Shown: piece by piece, positions 25,684-32,530 of the stretch
Layout of the letters: each line of letters starts with the position of its first letter
Numbering within the stretch: the stretch's first letter is position 1
From: Legionellales bacterium
GTDB taxonomy: Bacteria; Pseudomonadota; Gammaproteobacteria; JAHCLG01
Reading direction: 5' to 3'
Length of the DNA: 64,000 bases
Assembly (NCBI GenBank): GCA_026125385.1
Contig: JAHCLG010000001.1
Span: forward strand, 124,001-188,000
Program-made: the position numbers and the translations under genes
Notes under the pieces: generated by a model
Told to the model about the DNA's origin: nothing
The model's input: only the letters and a program-made list of their open reading frames with translations
Databases searched by the model: none

Positions 25684-25752
25684 AAACCCTTTGGAGACGG
25701 CCATCCGCGCCGCCGTAGTGTCATCCATGACGCTCAACCAAAGGGTTTTTTT
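25684..25752 (+). ncRNA. Candidate three-way-junction RNA or attenuator upstream of radC
   Basis: An 11-bp closing stem AAACCCTTTGG (25684-25694) with CCAAAGGGTTT (25738-25748) is followed by a T-tract. Inside are two further hairpins: CGGC...GCCG around a short loop, and AGTGTCAT/ATGACGCT with a tiny loop (likely 4 nt after fraying). The G+C content inside is much higher than in the surroundings. There is no coding potential, and the 85 nt before it hold no hairpin that I could see. It may be a terminator with a structured sensor, a small RNA, or part of the radC 5' region. Structure was judged by eye. Confidence 0.5.
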
Positions 25753-25773
25753 AGTCGTATTTAATTTTCTACT

Positions 25774-25832
25774 AACCGCCAAGAGCGAAATTGCTCTTGG
25801 CGGTTTCTCTCTTGGTTTTAATTCAAGGGAGA
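25774..25832 (+). promoter_or_regulatory. SD-masking tandem-hairpin leader of radC
   Basis: Hairpin 1: AACCGCCAAGAGC (25774-25786) with GCTCTTGGCGGTT (25793-25805), 13 perfect bp and loop GAAATT. Hairpin 2: TCTCTCTTG (25806-25814) with CAAGGGAGA (25824-25832), 9 bp with one G-U, covering the Shine-Dalgarno AGGGAG. The CCAAGAG of hairpin 1 can instead pair with the CTCTTGG that starts at 25809, which would free the ribosome site. Conserved RNA leaders upstream of radC and other mobile-element DNA-metabolism genes have been reported (the 'radC' RNA motif); whether this is that motif needs a covariance-model search. Confidence 0.65.
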
Positions 25833-25838
25833 AATTCA

Positions 25839-26378
25839 ATGAAGAAATTAACTTTTAAAGACAGTCTTAATGAAGCGACCAACTTGCCACCAGCATTTGT
25901 ATTGTGTGAAAACAATACTTATCGCGTGCGTGACAAGATTACGGTGACTGACATCATGACTGCTGCGCAATCCATTCTCGCACAGCAATGTCAAACATCC
26001 CCCTTAGTCTTAAATAACGTTAACCTGGCAAAGCAATTAGCTGTGTTTAGGCTAGCGGAGATGAAGTCGGAATGTTTCTGTGTGATGTTTTTGGATAACC
26101 AGCATAAATTAATTCGCTTTGAAAAATTATTTCAAGGCACGATTAATCAGACCGCTGTTTATCCACGCGAAATTGTCAAGCGCGCATTTGAACTCAATGC
26201 CGCGGCAATTATCTTGGTACACAATCATCCGTCAGGAGATTGTACACCCAGTAGAGCAGATGAATGGTTAACCACGTCGATTAAATCAGCTTTTAAGTTG
26301 ATGGATATTGAGGTGGTGGATCATTTAATTGTGGCAGGCGATCAAGCCTATAGTTTTGCTGTACATAGCAACCTGTAG
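25839..26378 (+). CDS. radC: RadC-family JAB/MPN domain protein
   Basis: A 179-residue protein consisting of a short N-terminal region and the JAB-like domain. The metal-binding motif is His-Asn-His-Pro-Ser-Gly-Asp-Cys-Thr-Pro-Ser-Arg-Ala-Asp, a full JAMM signature, and an acidic residue in the expected preceding strand is present. The helix-hairpin-helix part of chromosomal RadC is absent, as is usual in ICE-borne copies. The biochemical role of mobile-element RadC is still unclear; DNA repair or plasmid-protection roles have been proposed. ATG 25839 has an AGGGAG site 7 nt upstream that is masked by a leader hairpin; the in-frame upstream codon lies inside that leader. Confidence 0.92.
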   Translation: MKKLTFKDSLNEATNLPPAFVLCENNTYRVRDKITVTDIMTAAQSILAQQCQTSPLVLNNVNLAKQLAVFRLAEMKSECFCVMFLDNQHKLIRFEKLFQGTINQTAVYPREIVKRAFELNAAAIILVHNHPSGDCTPSRADEWLTTSIKSAFKLMDIEVVDHLIVAGDQAYSFAVHSNL

Positions 26379-26406
26379 CGCCTTAACTTCCCTGTCTTTT
26401 TAACGC

Positions 26407-26471
26407 AACTGCCAAAGGCGATACTGTCTTTGGCGGTTTCTCCTTTGGTATTTACTATCAACAAAGGAGAA
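26407..26471 (+). promoter_or_regulatory. SD-masking tandem-hairpin leader of the DUF3560 gene
   Basis: Hairpin 1: AACTGCCAAAGGC (26407-26419) with GTCTTTGGCGGTT (26426-26438), 13 bp with two G-U pairs and loop GATACT. Hairpin 2: TTCTCCTTTG (26438-26447) with CAAAGGAGAA (26462-26471), 10 perfect bp hiding the Shine-Dalgarno AAGGAG. CCAAAGG of hairpin 1 can pair alternatively with CCTTTGG of hairpin 2. Compared with the radC leader, several stem positions differ but remain paired, so covariation supports a real structure. Confidence 0.65.
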
Positions 26472-26478
26472 CTAAACC

Positions 26479-27279
26479 ATGAACGACTATGAGAAAAAAC
26501 AAGCGGATAAAAAAGCGTACTATGCGGCAAAAGCAAAAAAGCTTCGTCAAGAATCAAATGAAGTATATGAGCAAGCAAGCAGCATGGCAAAAAGCATTCC
26601 GTTTGGGCAACCCATATTAATTGGGCATCATAGCGAAAGCCGTGATCGCAGCTTCCGTAAAAAATACTGCCGTTTATATGATAAATCACATGAATTATCA
26701 AAAAAGGCAGATTATTACGAAGAAAAAGTGAATACGGTGTCCAACGTTATTTCCTCCGATGATGAAGATGCGATTAGCAAGCTTGAATTAAAGCTTGAAA
26801 AGCTGATCGACGCTCAAAATCGGATGAAAGAAATTAACAAGCACTACAGGAAAGAAGGTCAAGCTTACTTAGATAAGCTAATGGGTGATGAAAAAGAAGC
26901 GGTTATCATTAACTTGCGTAACGCAGCAACTTTTTCTGTTACCAAAAACTTAGTACCTTTTCCGAGTTACGTGTTGAGCAACAACAACCAAGCTATTCGT
27001 AATACCCAAAAACGAATTGCGTTGCTTAAATCCAGGCAAACTGAACCTGAGCACAAGCCTATTCAAGGCAACGGTTATGTTCTCAAAGAAGATAAGAGCG
27101 ACAATCGCATCTTATTTATTTTTGATGATAAACCCTGTGAAGCAATACGAACCCTATTAAAACGCAATGGTTTTAAGTGGAGTCCCAATCGCAATGCTTG
27201 GGTCAGGATGCTCAATCAAAATGGTCGTTGGGCAGCTAATCGCGTGATTGATGAACTCAATAATGCTATAGAAAGTTAG
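26479..27279 (+). CDS. DUF3560 domain protein
   Basis: A 266-residue protein. The N-terminal two-thirds match DUF3560 as I know it: a Lys/Ala-rich helix, a Gly-Gln-Pro-Ile-Leu-Ile-Gly-His-His-Ser-Glu motif, an Arg-Asp-Arg-Ser-Phe-Arg segment and an Ile-Ser-Ser-Asp-Asp-Glu-Asp-Ala-Ile motif leading into a long helix. The C-terminal region has Phe-Lys-Trp-Ser-Pro-Asn-Arg-Asn-Ala-Trp-Val-Arg, typical of DUF3560 proteins on plasmids and ICEs. Function is not established; such proteins accompany SSB, RadC and methylase genes in mobile elements. Translation is probably controlled by the leader hairpins at 26407. Confidence 0.85.
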   Translation: MNDYEKKQADKKAYYAAKAKKLRQESNEVYEQASSMAKSIPFGQPILIGHHSESRDRSFRKKYCRLYDKSHELSKKADYYEEKVNTVSNVISSDDEDAISKLELKLEKLIDAQNRMKEINKHYRKEGQAYLDKLMGDEKEAVIINLRNAATFSVTKNLVPFPSYVLSNNNQAIRNTQKRIALLKSRQTEPEHKPIQGNGYVLKEDKSDNRILFIFDDKPCEAIRTLLKRNGFKWSPNRNAWVRMLNQNGRWAANRVIDELNNAIES

Positions 27280-27300
27280 TCACTTTCATTCAACTCAGCG

Positions 27301-27332
27301 CCCGCAAAACTACAAATAAGTAGTTTTGCGGG
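27301..27332 (+). terminator. Hairpin after DUF3560 gene
   Basis: Arms CCCGCAAAACTAC and GTAGTTTTGCGGG pair perfectly (13 bp) around loop AAATAA. There is no clear T-run (TTGCTACTTT), so termination is possible but not certain. Confidence 0.6.
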
Positions 27333-27370
27333 TTGCTACTTTAATTTGTCCTATCACTTAATTTTTTATT

Positions 27371-27426
27371 TCCCCACACAAAACAGCTCATTAAATAGGT
27401 GAGCTGTTTTGTGTGGGGATTTTTTT
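27371..27426 (+). terminator. Very strong intrinsic terminator upstream of methylase gene
   Basis: A perfect 20-bp stem (27371-27390 with 27400-27419, beginning TCCCCACACA and ending TGTGTGGGGA), a 9-nt loop and then seven T residues. Its end is only 53 nt before the start of the next gene, so it may act as a leader attenuator for that gene rather than only ending upstream transcripts. Confidence 0.85.
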
Positions 27427-27479
27427 CGCAAATGAAGAAATTTCAAACCGATCAACCTATTAATTTTCGGAGTAACATA

Positions 27480-28505
27480 ATGATACCCAATCAACAAGAA
27501 AACAATACGCTACCAATCCTTGAGCCAGTTAAAACTCATTTTAACGAAGAGCGCGCCAAAAGAAATATTGAGGTATTGCGCCAATTTAAAGAAGGCAACC
27601 TGACCTCTCTTAAACAATACAGCGGATTTGGTGGATTGCGGAAGGCTTTTAAAGATGAAGCCATAGTCAATAACCTCTCAACCTTTTTATCACCCGATGA
27701 AATTGATCGACTCAAAAAAAGCACCAGCACGGGTTATTTTACACCGCCTCTCATTATAGATTTTATTTATGCGATTATTCAAAAACTAGGCTTCACACAC
27801 GGAAAAATTTTAGAACCGGCTTGCGGTGCAGGTGCTTTTTTTGAGCGTATGCCAAAAGCCATGCGTAAAAATAGCCAAATTACGGGTATTGAGTTGGAAC
27901 CATTAGGCGCTAGCATCGCCAAAGCATTGTATCCTGATATTAAAATAGTAAATAAAGGTTTCCAGCATTTTCATGATAATGAGTTTGATTTAATTATTGG
28001 TAACCCACCTTACGCGAGCTTCACGGTATTTGATAAAAAACATCCTGATCTCTGCGATGAAATGATTCATCATTATTTTGTGGCGAAAAGTGTTCGTTTA
28101 TTAAAGGAAAACGGATTATTAGCCATGGTTGTACCCTGTTATATTTTAGATAACCCAAAGCGGCATTTACGCAAGCAAATTAGTGAAGTGGCAGAATTGG
28201 TTTCTGCTTATCGACTGCCAGAAAATTTGTTTGATGATGCAAAAACAACAGTTGATATTGTCATTTTCCAAAGAAAATCTAATCCCAATACCGAATGGTT
28301 AAATACCAGCTTGATTAAACTTCACGATAAAAAAACATCTTATCTATCCGATTATTTTACCAAGCATCCTAAACATATTCTTGGTGAGTTAAGCACTTAT
28401 GAGGCATATTCATATTTTGAAGATCGACCCAGGCGAGGTTTGTGCTGTAAAGGTTCTATTGAGATGGTCCAACAACGATTGCCGCAACTACTGAATACAG
28501 TGTAG
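27480..28505 (+). CDS. N6-adenine DNA methyltransferase (gamma-class, phage/plasmid type)
   Basis: A 341-residue methylase. SAM-binding motif I is Ile-Leu-Glu-Pro-Ala-Cys-Gly-Ala-Gly-Ala-Phe-Phe (about residue 102), and catalytic motif IV is Asn-Pro-Pro-Tyr (about residue 153). The N terminus has a Gly-Tyr-Phe-Thr-Pro motif, as in adenine methylases that begin with Tyr-Phe-Thr-Pro. It is a stand-alone domain: the helicase part found fused to it in large plasmid proteins is absent, and there is no restriction enzyme nearby. ATG 27480 has CGGAG 7 nt upstream; upstream in-frame codons lie inside the terminator. The likely role is self-methylation against host restriction. Confidence 0.85.
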   Translation: MIPNQQENNTLPILEPVKTHFNEERAKRNIEVLRQFKEGNLTSLKQYSGFGGLRKAFKDEAIVNNLSTFLSPDEIDRLKKSTSTGYFTPPLIIDFIYAIIQKLGFTHGKILEPACGAGAFFERMPKAMRKNSQITGIELEPLGASIAKALYPDIKIVNKGFQHFHDNEFDLIIGNPPYASFTVFDKKHPDLCDEMIHHYFVAKSVRLLKENGLLAMVVPCYILDNPKRHLRKQISEVAELVSAYRLPENLFDDAKTTVDIVIFQRKSNPNTEWLNTSLIKLHDKKTSYLSDYFTKHPKHILGELSTYEAYSYFEDRPRRGLCCKGSIEMVQQRLPQLLNTV

Positions 28506-28560
28506 CCAGTCATCATACAGTAATTTCAATTCCACACGTAAAGCTTAAATCATTCTCTAA

Positions 28561-28598
28561 AACAGAAAAGCCGCATTAAGCGGCTTTTCTGTTTTTAA
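28561..28598 (+). terminator. Intrinsic terminator between two methylase genes
   Basis: Arms AACAGAAAAGCCGC (28561-28574) and GCGGCTTTTCTGTT (28580-28593) pair over 14 bp with a 5-nt loop, followed by a short T run. It lies 30 nt before the next start codon. Confidence 0.85.
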
Positions 28599-28627
28599 AA
28601 ACCAATAATAAATAGGGGCAACATAAT

Positions 28628-29773
28628 ATGCGCTATGTCGGTTGCAAACGGCGATTATTGTCGTTTATTCATGAAACCATTATTAAAAATAATATTGACG
28701 GTAACACGTTTTGTGATTTATTTGCGGGTACAGCTACTGTTGGTCATTATTTTAAGCAACAGGGCTATAGAATCATTTCTAGTGATCTTCTTTATACCTC
28801 TTATGTGATGCAGCGAGTAAAAGTTTCGATGAATCAAATGCCACGTTTTGAACGGTTAGCTAATCATTTAGATTTACCAAAGCAGCACTCAGATTATTAC
28901 GCGCAAGCCATTATTGATTATTTGAACCAACTGGAGGGAGTTCCAGGATTTATTTATCGACATTATTCAGAAGAAGGAACGCAAAACCAATTGGTCACTC
29001 GACTTTATTATACGGATCATAACGCGAAAAAGATTGATATCATTCGAGAAAGCGTTGAAGCGTGGAAACAATTAAAATTGATTAATGAAGATGAATTCTT
29101 TATTTTGCTTTATGCGTTACTCAATGAAGCATCACGGTGTGCGAATACCACAGGCACCATGAGTAGTTTTTTAAAACATTATTCGCGCAAATCACTACAG
29201 AAAGTGTGGCTCAAGTTGCCAGAAATTGTATTCAGTAAACATTCTCATAACGTGTATTTTGGTGATAGCTTTGATTTACTTGAGCAGCTTGAGGTGGATA
29301 TTCTATATATCGATCCACCATACACAACAAACCAATATGCTGCTTCATATCATTTGTTGGAAACTATTGCACGTTGGGATTTTCCAACGTTACATGGTGT
29401 TTCGGGAAAGCGTGACATAAAAAATTTATACTCGCCTTTAAGTAGTAAGCGTGAAGCGGTTGCTGCAATCAAACATATCTTGGAAAGTAACTGCTACAAA
29501 TGCTTATTGATGAGTTATAGCAGCGATGGCATCGTACCACATGAGACTTTAATACAATTATTTCAACAGTATGGTGACGTTAATGTCTATCGAAAAACAT
29601 TAAAACGCTATAACACAATACGACGAGCTGATATGCAGGTAAATCGGCGGGAATTCGTCGAGGAGCGTCTGTATTGTCTGAAGCCTCGGAAGGATCGTCT
29701 ACCTTGCTTGGCAAATGTTGTGTCCGTCACAGTCCCTAAGTCAATTCGAAGTCGTTTTCAAGCACTTAGTTAA
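28628..29773 (+). CDS. D12-class N6-adenine DNA methyltransferase
   Basis: A 381-residue protein with the Dam/D12 domain layout. The N-terminal Tyr-Val-Gly-Cys-Lys-Arg-Arg-Leu-Leu helix and motif I Asp-Leu-Phe-Ala-Gly-Thr-Ala-Thr-Val-Gly (about residue 30) come first. A long variable region (target recognition) follows, then motif IV Asp-Pro-Pro-Tyr (about residue 229) and a downstream Leu-Met-Ser-Tyr-Ser-Ser-Asp-Gly strand. No endonuclease gene is adjacent, so it is an orphan methylase, plausibly anti-restriction. The ribosome site is AGGGGC about 10 nt before ATG 28628. Confidence 0.87.
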   Translation: MRYVGCKRRLLSFIHETIIKNNIDGNTFCDLFAGTATVGHYFKQQGYRIISSDLLYTSYVMQRVKVSMNQMPRFERLANHLDLPKQHSDYYAQAIIDYLNQLEGVPGFIYRHYSEEGTQNQLVTRLYYTDHNAKKIDIIRESVEAWKQLKLINEDEFFILLYALLNEASRCANTTGTMSSFLKHYSRKSLQKVWLKLPEIVFSKHSHNVYFGDSFDLLEQLEVDILYIDPPYTTNQYAASYHLLETIARWDFPTLHGVSGKRDIKNLYSPLSSKREAVAAIKHILESNCYKCLLMSYSSDGIVPHETLIQLFQQYGDVNVYRKTLKRYNTIRRADMQVNRREFVEERLYCLKPRKDRLPCLANVVSVTVPKSIRSRFQALS

Positions 29774-29893
29774 CCTAGAAGCACTCTCTCCAGGTGTTCG
29801 TCCTGAGTAACCCAATTATCGTACTTTTCTTCAAAAAACCTTAAAAAGGACTGGATGTTTAGGCTGGGGAGAGTTATTAATTTGGAGGTGTAT

Positions 29894-30088
29894 ATGAAAT
29901 TAATGAGCGTTAAAGAATATCGAGAATCTCGATACACAGAGTTTTCTCGTCCAAGCGAAAGGCAAATAATTAAATTAATTAGAGAGGGGGGGATACCTGG
30001 TGTGAAACAAGGCAAGTTTTACTATATCGATATCGACAAAGAAAGCAAGCTAACGGGTAATAACCTAGTAGACACTATTCTACAATAA
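29894..30088 (+). CDS. Small excisionase-like DNA-binding protein
   Basis: A 64-residue protein with a winged-helix/MerR-like pattern: Met-Ser-Val-Lys-Glu-Tyr, then Pro-Ser-Glu-Arg-Gln-Ile-Ile-Lys-Leu-Ile-Arg-Glu-Gly and Gly-Ile-Pro-Gly-Val-Lys-Gln-Gly-Lys-Phe-Tyr-Tyr-Ile. This is the usual form of recombination directionality factors (Xis) next to tyrosine integrases. ATG 29894 has GGAGG 8 nt upstream, and the in-frame upstream codon lies before that site. It ends 17 nt before the integrase gene, so the two are co-transcribed. Its likely role is to favour ICE excision. Confidence 0.78.
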   Translation: MKLMSVKEYRESRYTEFSRPSERQIIKLIREGGIPGVKQGKFYYIDIDKESKLTGNNLVDTILQ

Positions 30089-30104
30089 ATGAAAAGAAAA
30101 TATT

Positions 30105-31250
30105 ATGGCAAGAGCAAGGTTAAGAAAAAATAAATTATTACCACCTAATTTATATTTTGAGACAACAAAAAAAATATATCGTTATCGTAGGCCAGATACA
30201 GGTAAAAAAACATCTTTAGGAAAAGATAAGGCAAAAGCTTTTGCAGCAGCTAAAAAACTGAATAGTATATATATGGCAGGAGAAGACCTTGTCGCAAAAG
30301 TGACATCGAATGGAAAAACTTTAAGTCAATATATCAATGAAAATTTTGTGCCCATACATTTACCTGAGCGAGAACTTAGTGAAAACACCTTAAAGGGCTA
30401 TATGAGGCAATTGAAGCATATCCACAAAGAGCTAGGCGGTTATCCAGTTTATGGAATTTCAATAAAGCTTATTAGCGAATTTTTATCTAAAATTAATGGT
30501 TCGCGCCAGTACAATAAATATCGAGGTTTGCTAGCTATGATTTTCCAATATGCAAAAGGTGAGGGATATATCATTACTAATCCAGCCAGTGATACTTTGA
30601 AAAGAAACGCAAAGACACAACGCAAACGTTTAAGTTATGAAGGTTTTAAAGCTATTTACGAAATGGCGGGTAAAGAAAACATGGCATGGTTTCAGGCTGC
30701 TATGGAGCTAAATTTAATAACCTTACAAAGGCGAGAAGAAATTTCGAGTGCTAAATTTTCAGATATCAGTGTTGAGGAAATTAAAGGCAAGAAAAGAAAA
30801 ATAATGCGAGTGATACAACGTAAAACGGAAAAGCATGGTGCAAGCGCGCATATTAAAATTATCGTTAATGAAGTGCTTGAGCAATTTATCGAAAAGCAAA
30901 AAAATACGGGTATTAACTCTCCATTCATTATACATTATATGCCTAAAAGAATTCCTAATAGAAAAGGTATTGCTAAAGATCGTGGGCACCATACACAACT
31001 TTTACCGGATCAATTGAGTCGAGCATTTGCTGATTTGCGGGATAAAACTGGATTATACGATCATTTAAACAAGAAGCAGAAGCCGACTTTCCATGAGATG
31101 CGCTCATTGGCGATTAAGCTTCATGAAGACCGAGGCTTTGATGCGCAGGCATTAGCAGGGCATACCACCCGACAAATGACTGAAGCTTATAAAGCGGGGC
31201 ATGAAATAGAATGGACATATGCAGAAGCTGCTGATGTTGATGGTGACTAA
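30105..31250 (+). CDS. int: Tyrosine integrase of the ICE (lambda-type)
   Basis: A 381-residue integrase. The N-terminal arm-binding region has Arg-Arg-Pro-Asp-Thr-Gly-Lys-Lys-Thr-Ser-Leu-Gly, as in lambda-integrase N-terminal domains, and is followed by a core-binding SAM-like domain. In the catalytic domain the first Arg lies in Leu-Gln-Arg-Arg-Glu-Glu (about residue 208), the His-x-x-Arg in Phe-His-Glu-Met-Arg-Ser, and the Gly-His in Ala-Gly-His-Thr-Thr; the nucleophile Tyr is in Thr-Glu-Ala-Tyr. All catalytic residues are present. It is adjacent to the xis-like gene and 371 nt before the tRNA-Leu-derived attachment site, as expected for integration into a tRNA 3' end. Confidence 0.93.
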   Translation: MARARLRKNKLLPPNLYFETTKKIYRYRRPDTGKKTSLGKDKAKAFAAAKKLNSIYMAGEDLVAKVTSNGKTLSQYINENFVPIHLPERELSENTLKGYMRQLKHIHKELGGYPVYGISIKLISEFLSKINGSRQYNKYRGLLAMIFQYAKGEGYIITNPASDTLKRNAKTQRKRLSYEGFKAIYEMAGKENMAWFQAAMELNLITLQRREEISSAKFSDISVEEIKGKKRKIMRVIQRKTEKHGASAHIKIIVNEVLEQFIEKQKNTGINSPFIIHYMPKRIPNRKGIAKDRGHHTQLLPDQLSRAFADLRDKTGLYDHLNKKQKPTFHEMRSLAIKLHEDRGFDAQALAGHTTRQMTEAYKAGHEIEWTYAEAADVDGD

Positions 31251-31620
31251 AATTTAGCTCAGAATCGCTGCTCATATATTTCGCAGAATGAGTGCTGTCT
31301 ATTCAAGCAACCAAATTTACACCGGCCTCTCGTTTCTACTGTCCTCATCTTCTCGTATTTAGAAACTGTAAGATACCACGGTGTATAAGCTGGCCTATGG
31401 GCATTGAAGGTAAGCGCGAGTTTGGTGAAAAACTGGCAGATTAGGGTTCCCCTAAATGACTTTAAGTAACCTGAAACAGCACAAAAGTGCAATATCTCAG
31501 GGTGGAAAATAACGCTGTAACTAACTGATTCTAAACGACCTGAAAGTGCATGAAATGCAAAAAGCGTTTGAGGTGCTTTTCTTTATAAAACAAAAAGTTG
31601 CATTTTTATGTGCTCCTATC
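31251..31620. other. Non-coding stretch between int and tRNA-derived att site
   Basis: No believable gene is visible. Two related segments occur: CCTGAAA followed by a GCAC/GTGC small palindrome (31470-31490), and CCTGAAA followed by a TGCAT/ATGCA palindrome (31539-31559). An inverted TTAGGG/CCCTAA pair lies at 31441-31455. These may be arm-type sites for Int or sites for Xis near attR; there is no direct evidence. Confidence 0.45.
31470..31559. repeat. Imperfect direct repeats, possible Int or Xis arm sites
   Basis: Copy 1 (31470-31490) and copy 2 (31539-31559) both start with CCTGAAA and continue into a 4-5 bp palindrome, with centres about 68 nt apart. They lie 62-150 nt left of the tRNA-derived core, a usual distance for arm-type sites. 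Confidence 0.35.
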
Positions 31621-31676
31621 TTAAAATCCCTCGGGGGGTAACCCCCGTGCCGGTTCGACTCCGGCCCCGGGCACCA
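31621..31676 (+). repeat. tRNA-Leu 3'-end fragment, ICE attachment site (attR)
   Basis: The 56 nt match the 3' half of a leucine tRNA. They start inside the anticodon loop/stem (TTAAAATCCC), continue with a long variable arm CGGGGG/ACCCCCG and a T-arm GCCGG-TTCGACT-CCGGC, and end with acceptor CCCGGGC-A-CCA. The long variable arm and anticodon region fit tRNA-Leu(UAA) as I remember the enterobacterial gene. The 5' half is missing, so this is an integration scar and not a working tRNA. The intact tRNA should lie left of the element, outside the window. A second copy is at 34203. Confidence 0.85.
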
Positions 31677-31678
31677 TT

Positions 31679-32530
31679 TTATTGATTTAGTTTTCTGAGC
31701 AATCCCAAAAATAAATCTTTACTCCAAGCATCTACGGTATGAGTAAGCTTGCTTGGCAAAAATGGCTTTACATCATTTGCAACTGCTTCCCAATTTAAAG
31801 ATTCAATTCTTTTGGCAAGCGCGTTGCTTAGCCATTCATGTGAAATATCAATCGTTTGGTCTTCGTAAGGACCGCATTGTTTGAGCGCATTTTTTAACAA
31901 AGTGTAATTTGGCTGAATTTTTTGTTGGATATACCAAGTGAAGTCAAACCAGTCTCTTCCTTTGATATATTTTCTGCATAATAGCGCATGGCATTTTCCG
32001 GCAAATAAGCTAGGTAGATCTTGCGTGATAATGGGCAAAGGATAAGGATAATCCAAAACATGTGTTTCGGGGGTTGATCCTGCAGGTGGGTTAGTATCTA
32101 TTTCTAATTTAATATTGATAGTTTGTGTATCAAAATGCGTTCTCTCATAGTGTAAGTTTAATACTTTCCCAAAAGAGTTTTCTTTGAGAAAGGCTTTTTT
32201 TACCGTATCAGAAGCTTTGCTTCGATCGATGACAGAAAGCGATAACCCAAAAGCTTCAAATTCTGTTTTAATTGCCGCTAAATAGAGCTCCCATTTGAAT
32301 GATTGATCAGGCGCATTAAGAATGAAGTCAAGATCCTCAGAAAATCTTGTTAAACCATGAATAATGCGAAGGCAAGTTCCACCTTGAAACATGGCGTGTT
32401 TAAAAAAACCAGCACGCGCAAGGCCTGCTAAAGCCACTTCTTGGCTAATTTCTTTAAGGGCATTGAGTTCAGCTTGCTTTGTCTCAATGGTATAAGTGTT
32501 AAGGCGATCGGTAATAATATCGATGGTCAT
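31679..32530 (-). CDS. abiEii: AbiEii/AbiGii-type nucleotidyltransferase toxin
   Basis: A 283-residue toxin of the AbiE (type IV) toxin-antitoxin family. The nucleotidyltransferase core is Gly-Gly-Thr-Cys-Leu-Arg-Ile-Ile-His-Gly followed by Arg-Phe-Ser-Glu-Asp-Leu-Asp-Phe-Ile (about residues 51-72). A Gly-Lys-Cys-His-Ala-Leu-Leu-Cys-Arg-Lys motif and Arg-Asp-Trp-Phe-Asp-Phe-Thr-Trp-Tyr (about residues 186-212) complete the family pattern. It overlaps the antitoxin gene by 4 nt (coupled translation), and its stop codon is just 2 nt from the end of the tRNA-Leu scar. Known members inhibit growth by modifying tRNA and provide phage resistance or element stability. Confidence 0.92.
   Translation of the reverse strand: MTIDIITDRLNTYTIETKQAELNALKEISQEVALAGLARAGFFKHAMFQGGTCLRIIHGLTRFSEDLDFILNAPDQSFKWELYLAAIKTEFEAFGLSLSVIDRSKASDTVKKAFLKENSFGKVLNLHYERTHFDTQTINIKLEIDTNPPAGSTPETHVLDYPYPLPIITQDLPSLFAGKCHALLCRKYIKGRDWFDFTWYIQQKIQPNYTLLKNALKQCGPYEDQTIDISHEWLSNALAKRIESLNWEAVANDVKPFLPSKLTHTVDAWSKDLFLGLLRKLNQ

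Noticed and set aside
31259-31492. 77-codon minus-strand frame downstream of int
   Set aside because: No ribosome site or recognisable domain; overlaps candidate recombination sites.
31621-31676. Working tRNA-Leu gene
   Set aside because: Only the 3' half is present; D-arm and 5' acceptor strand are missing in both copies.
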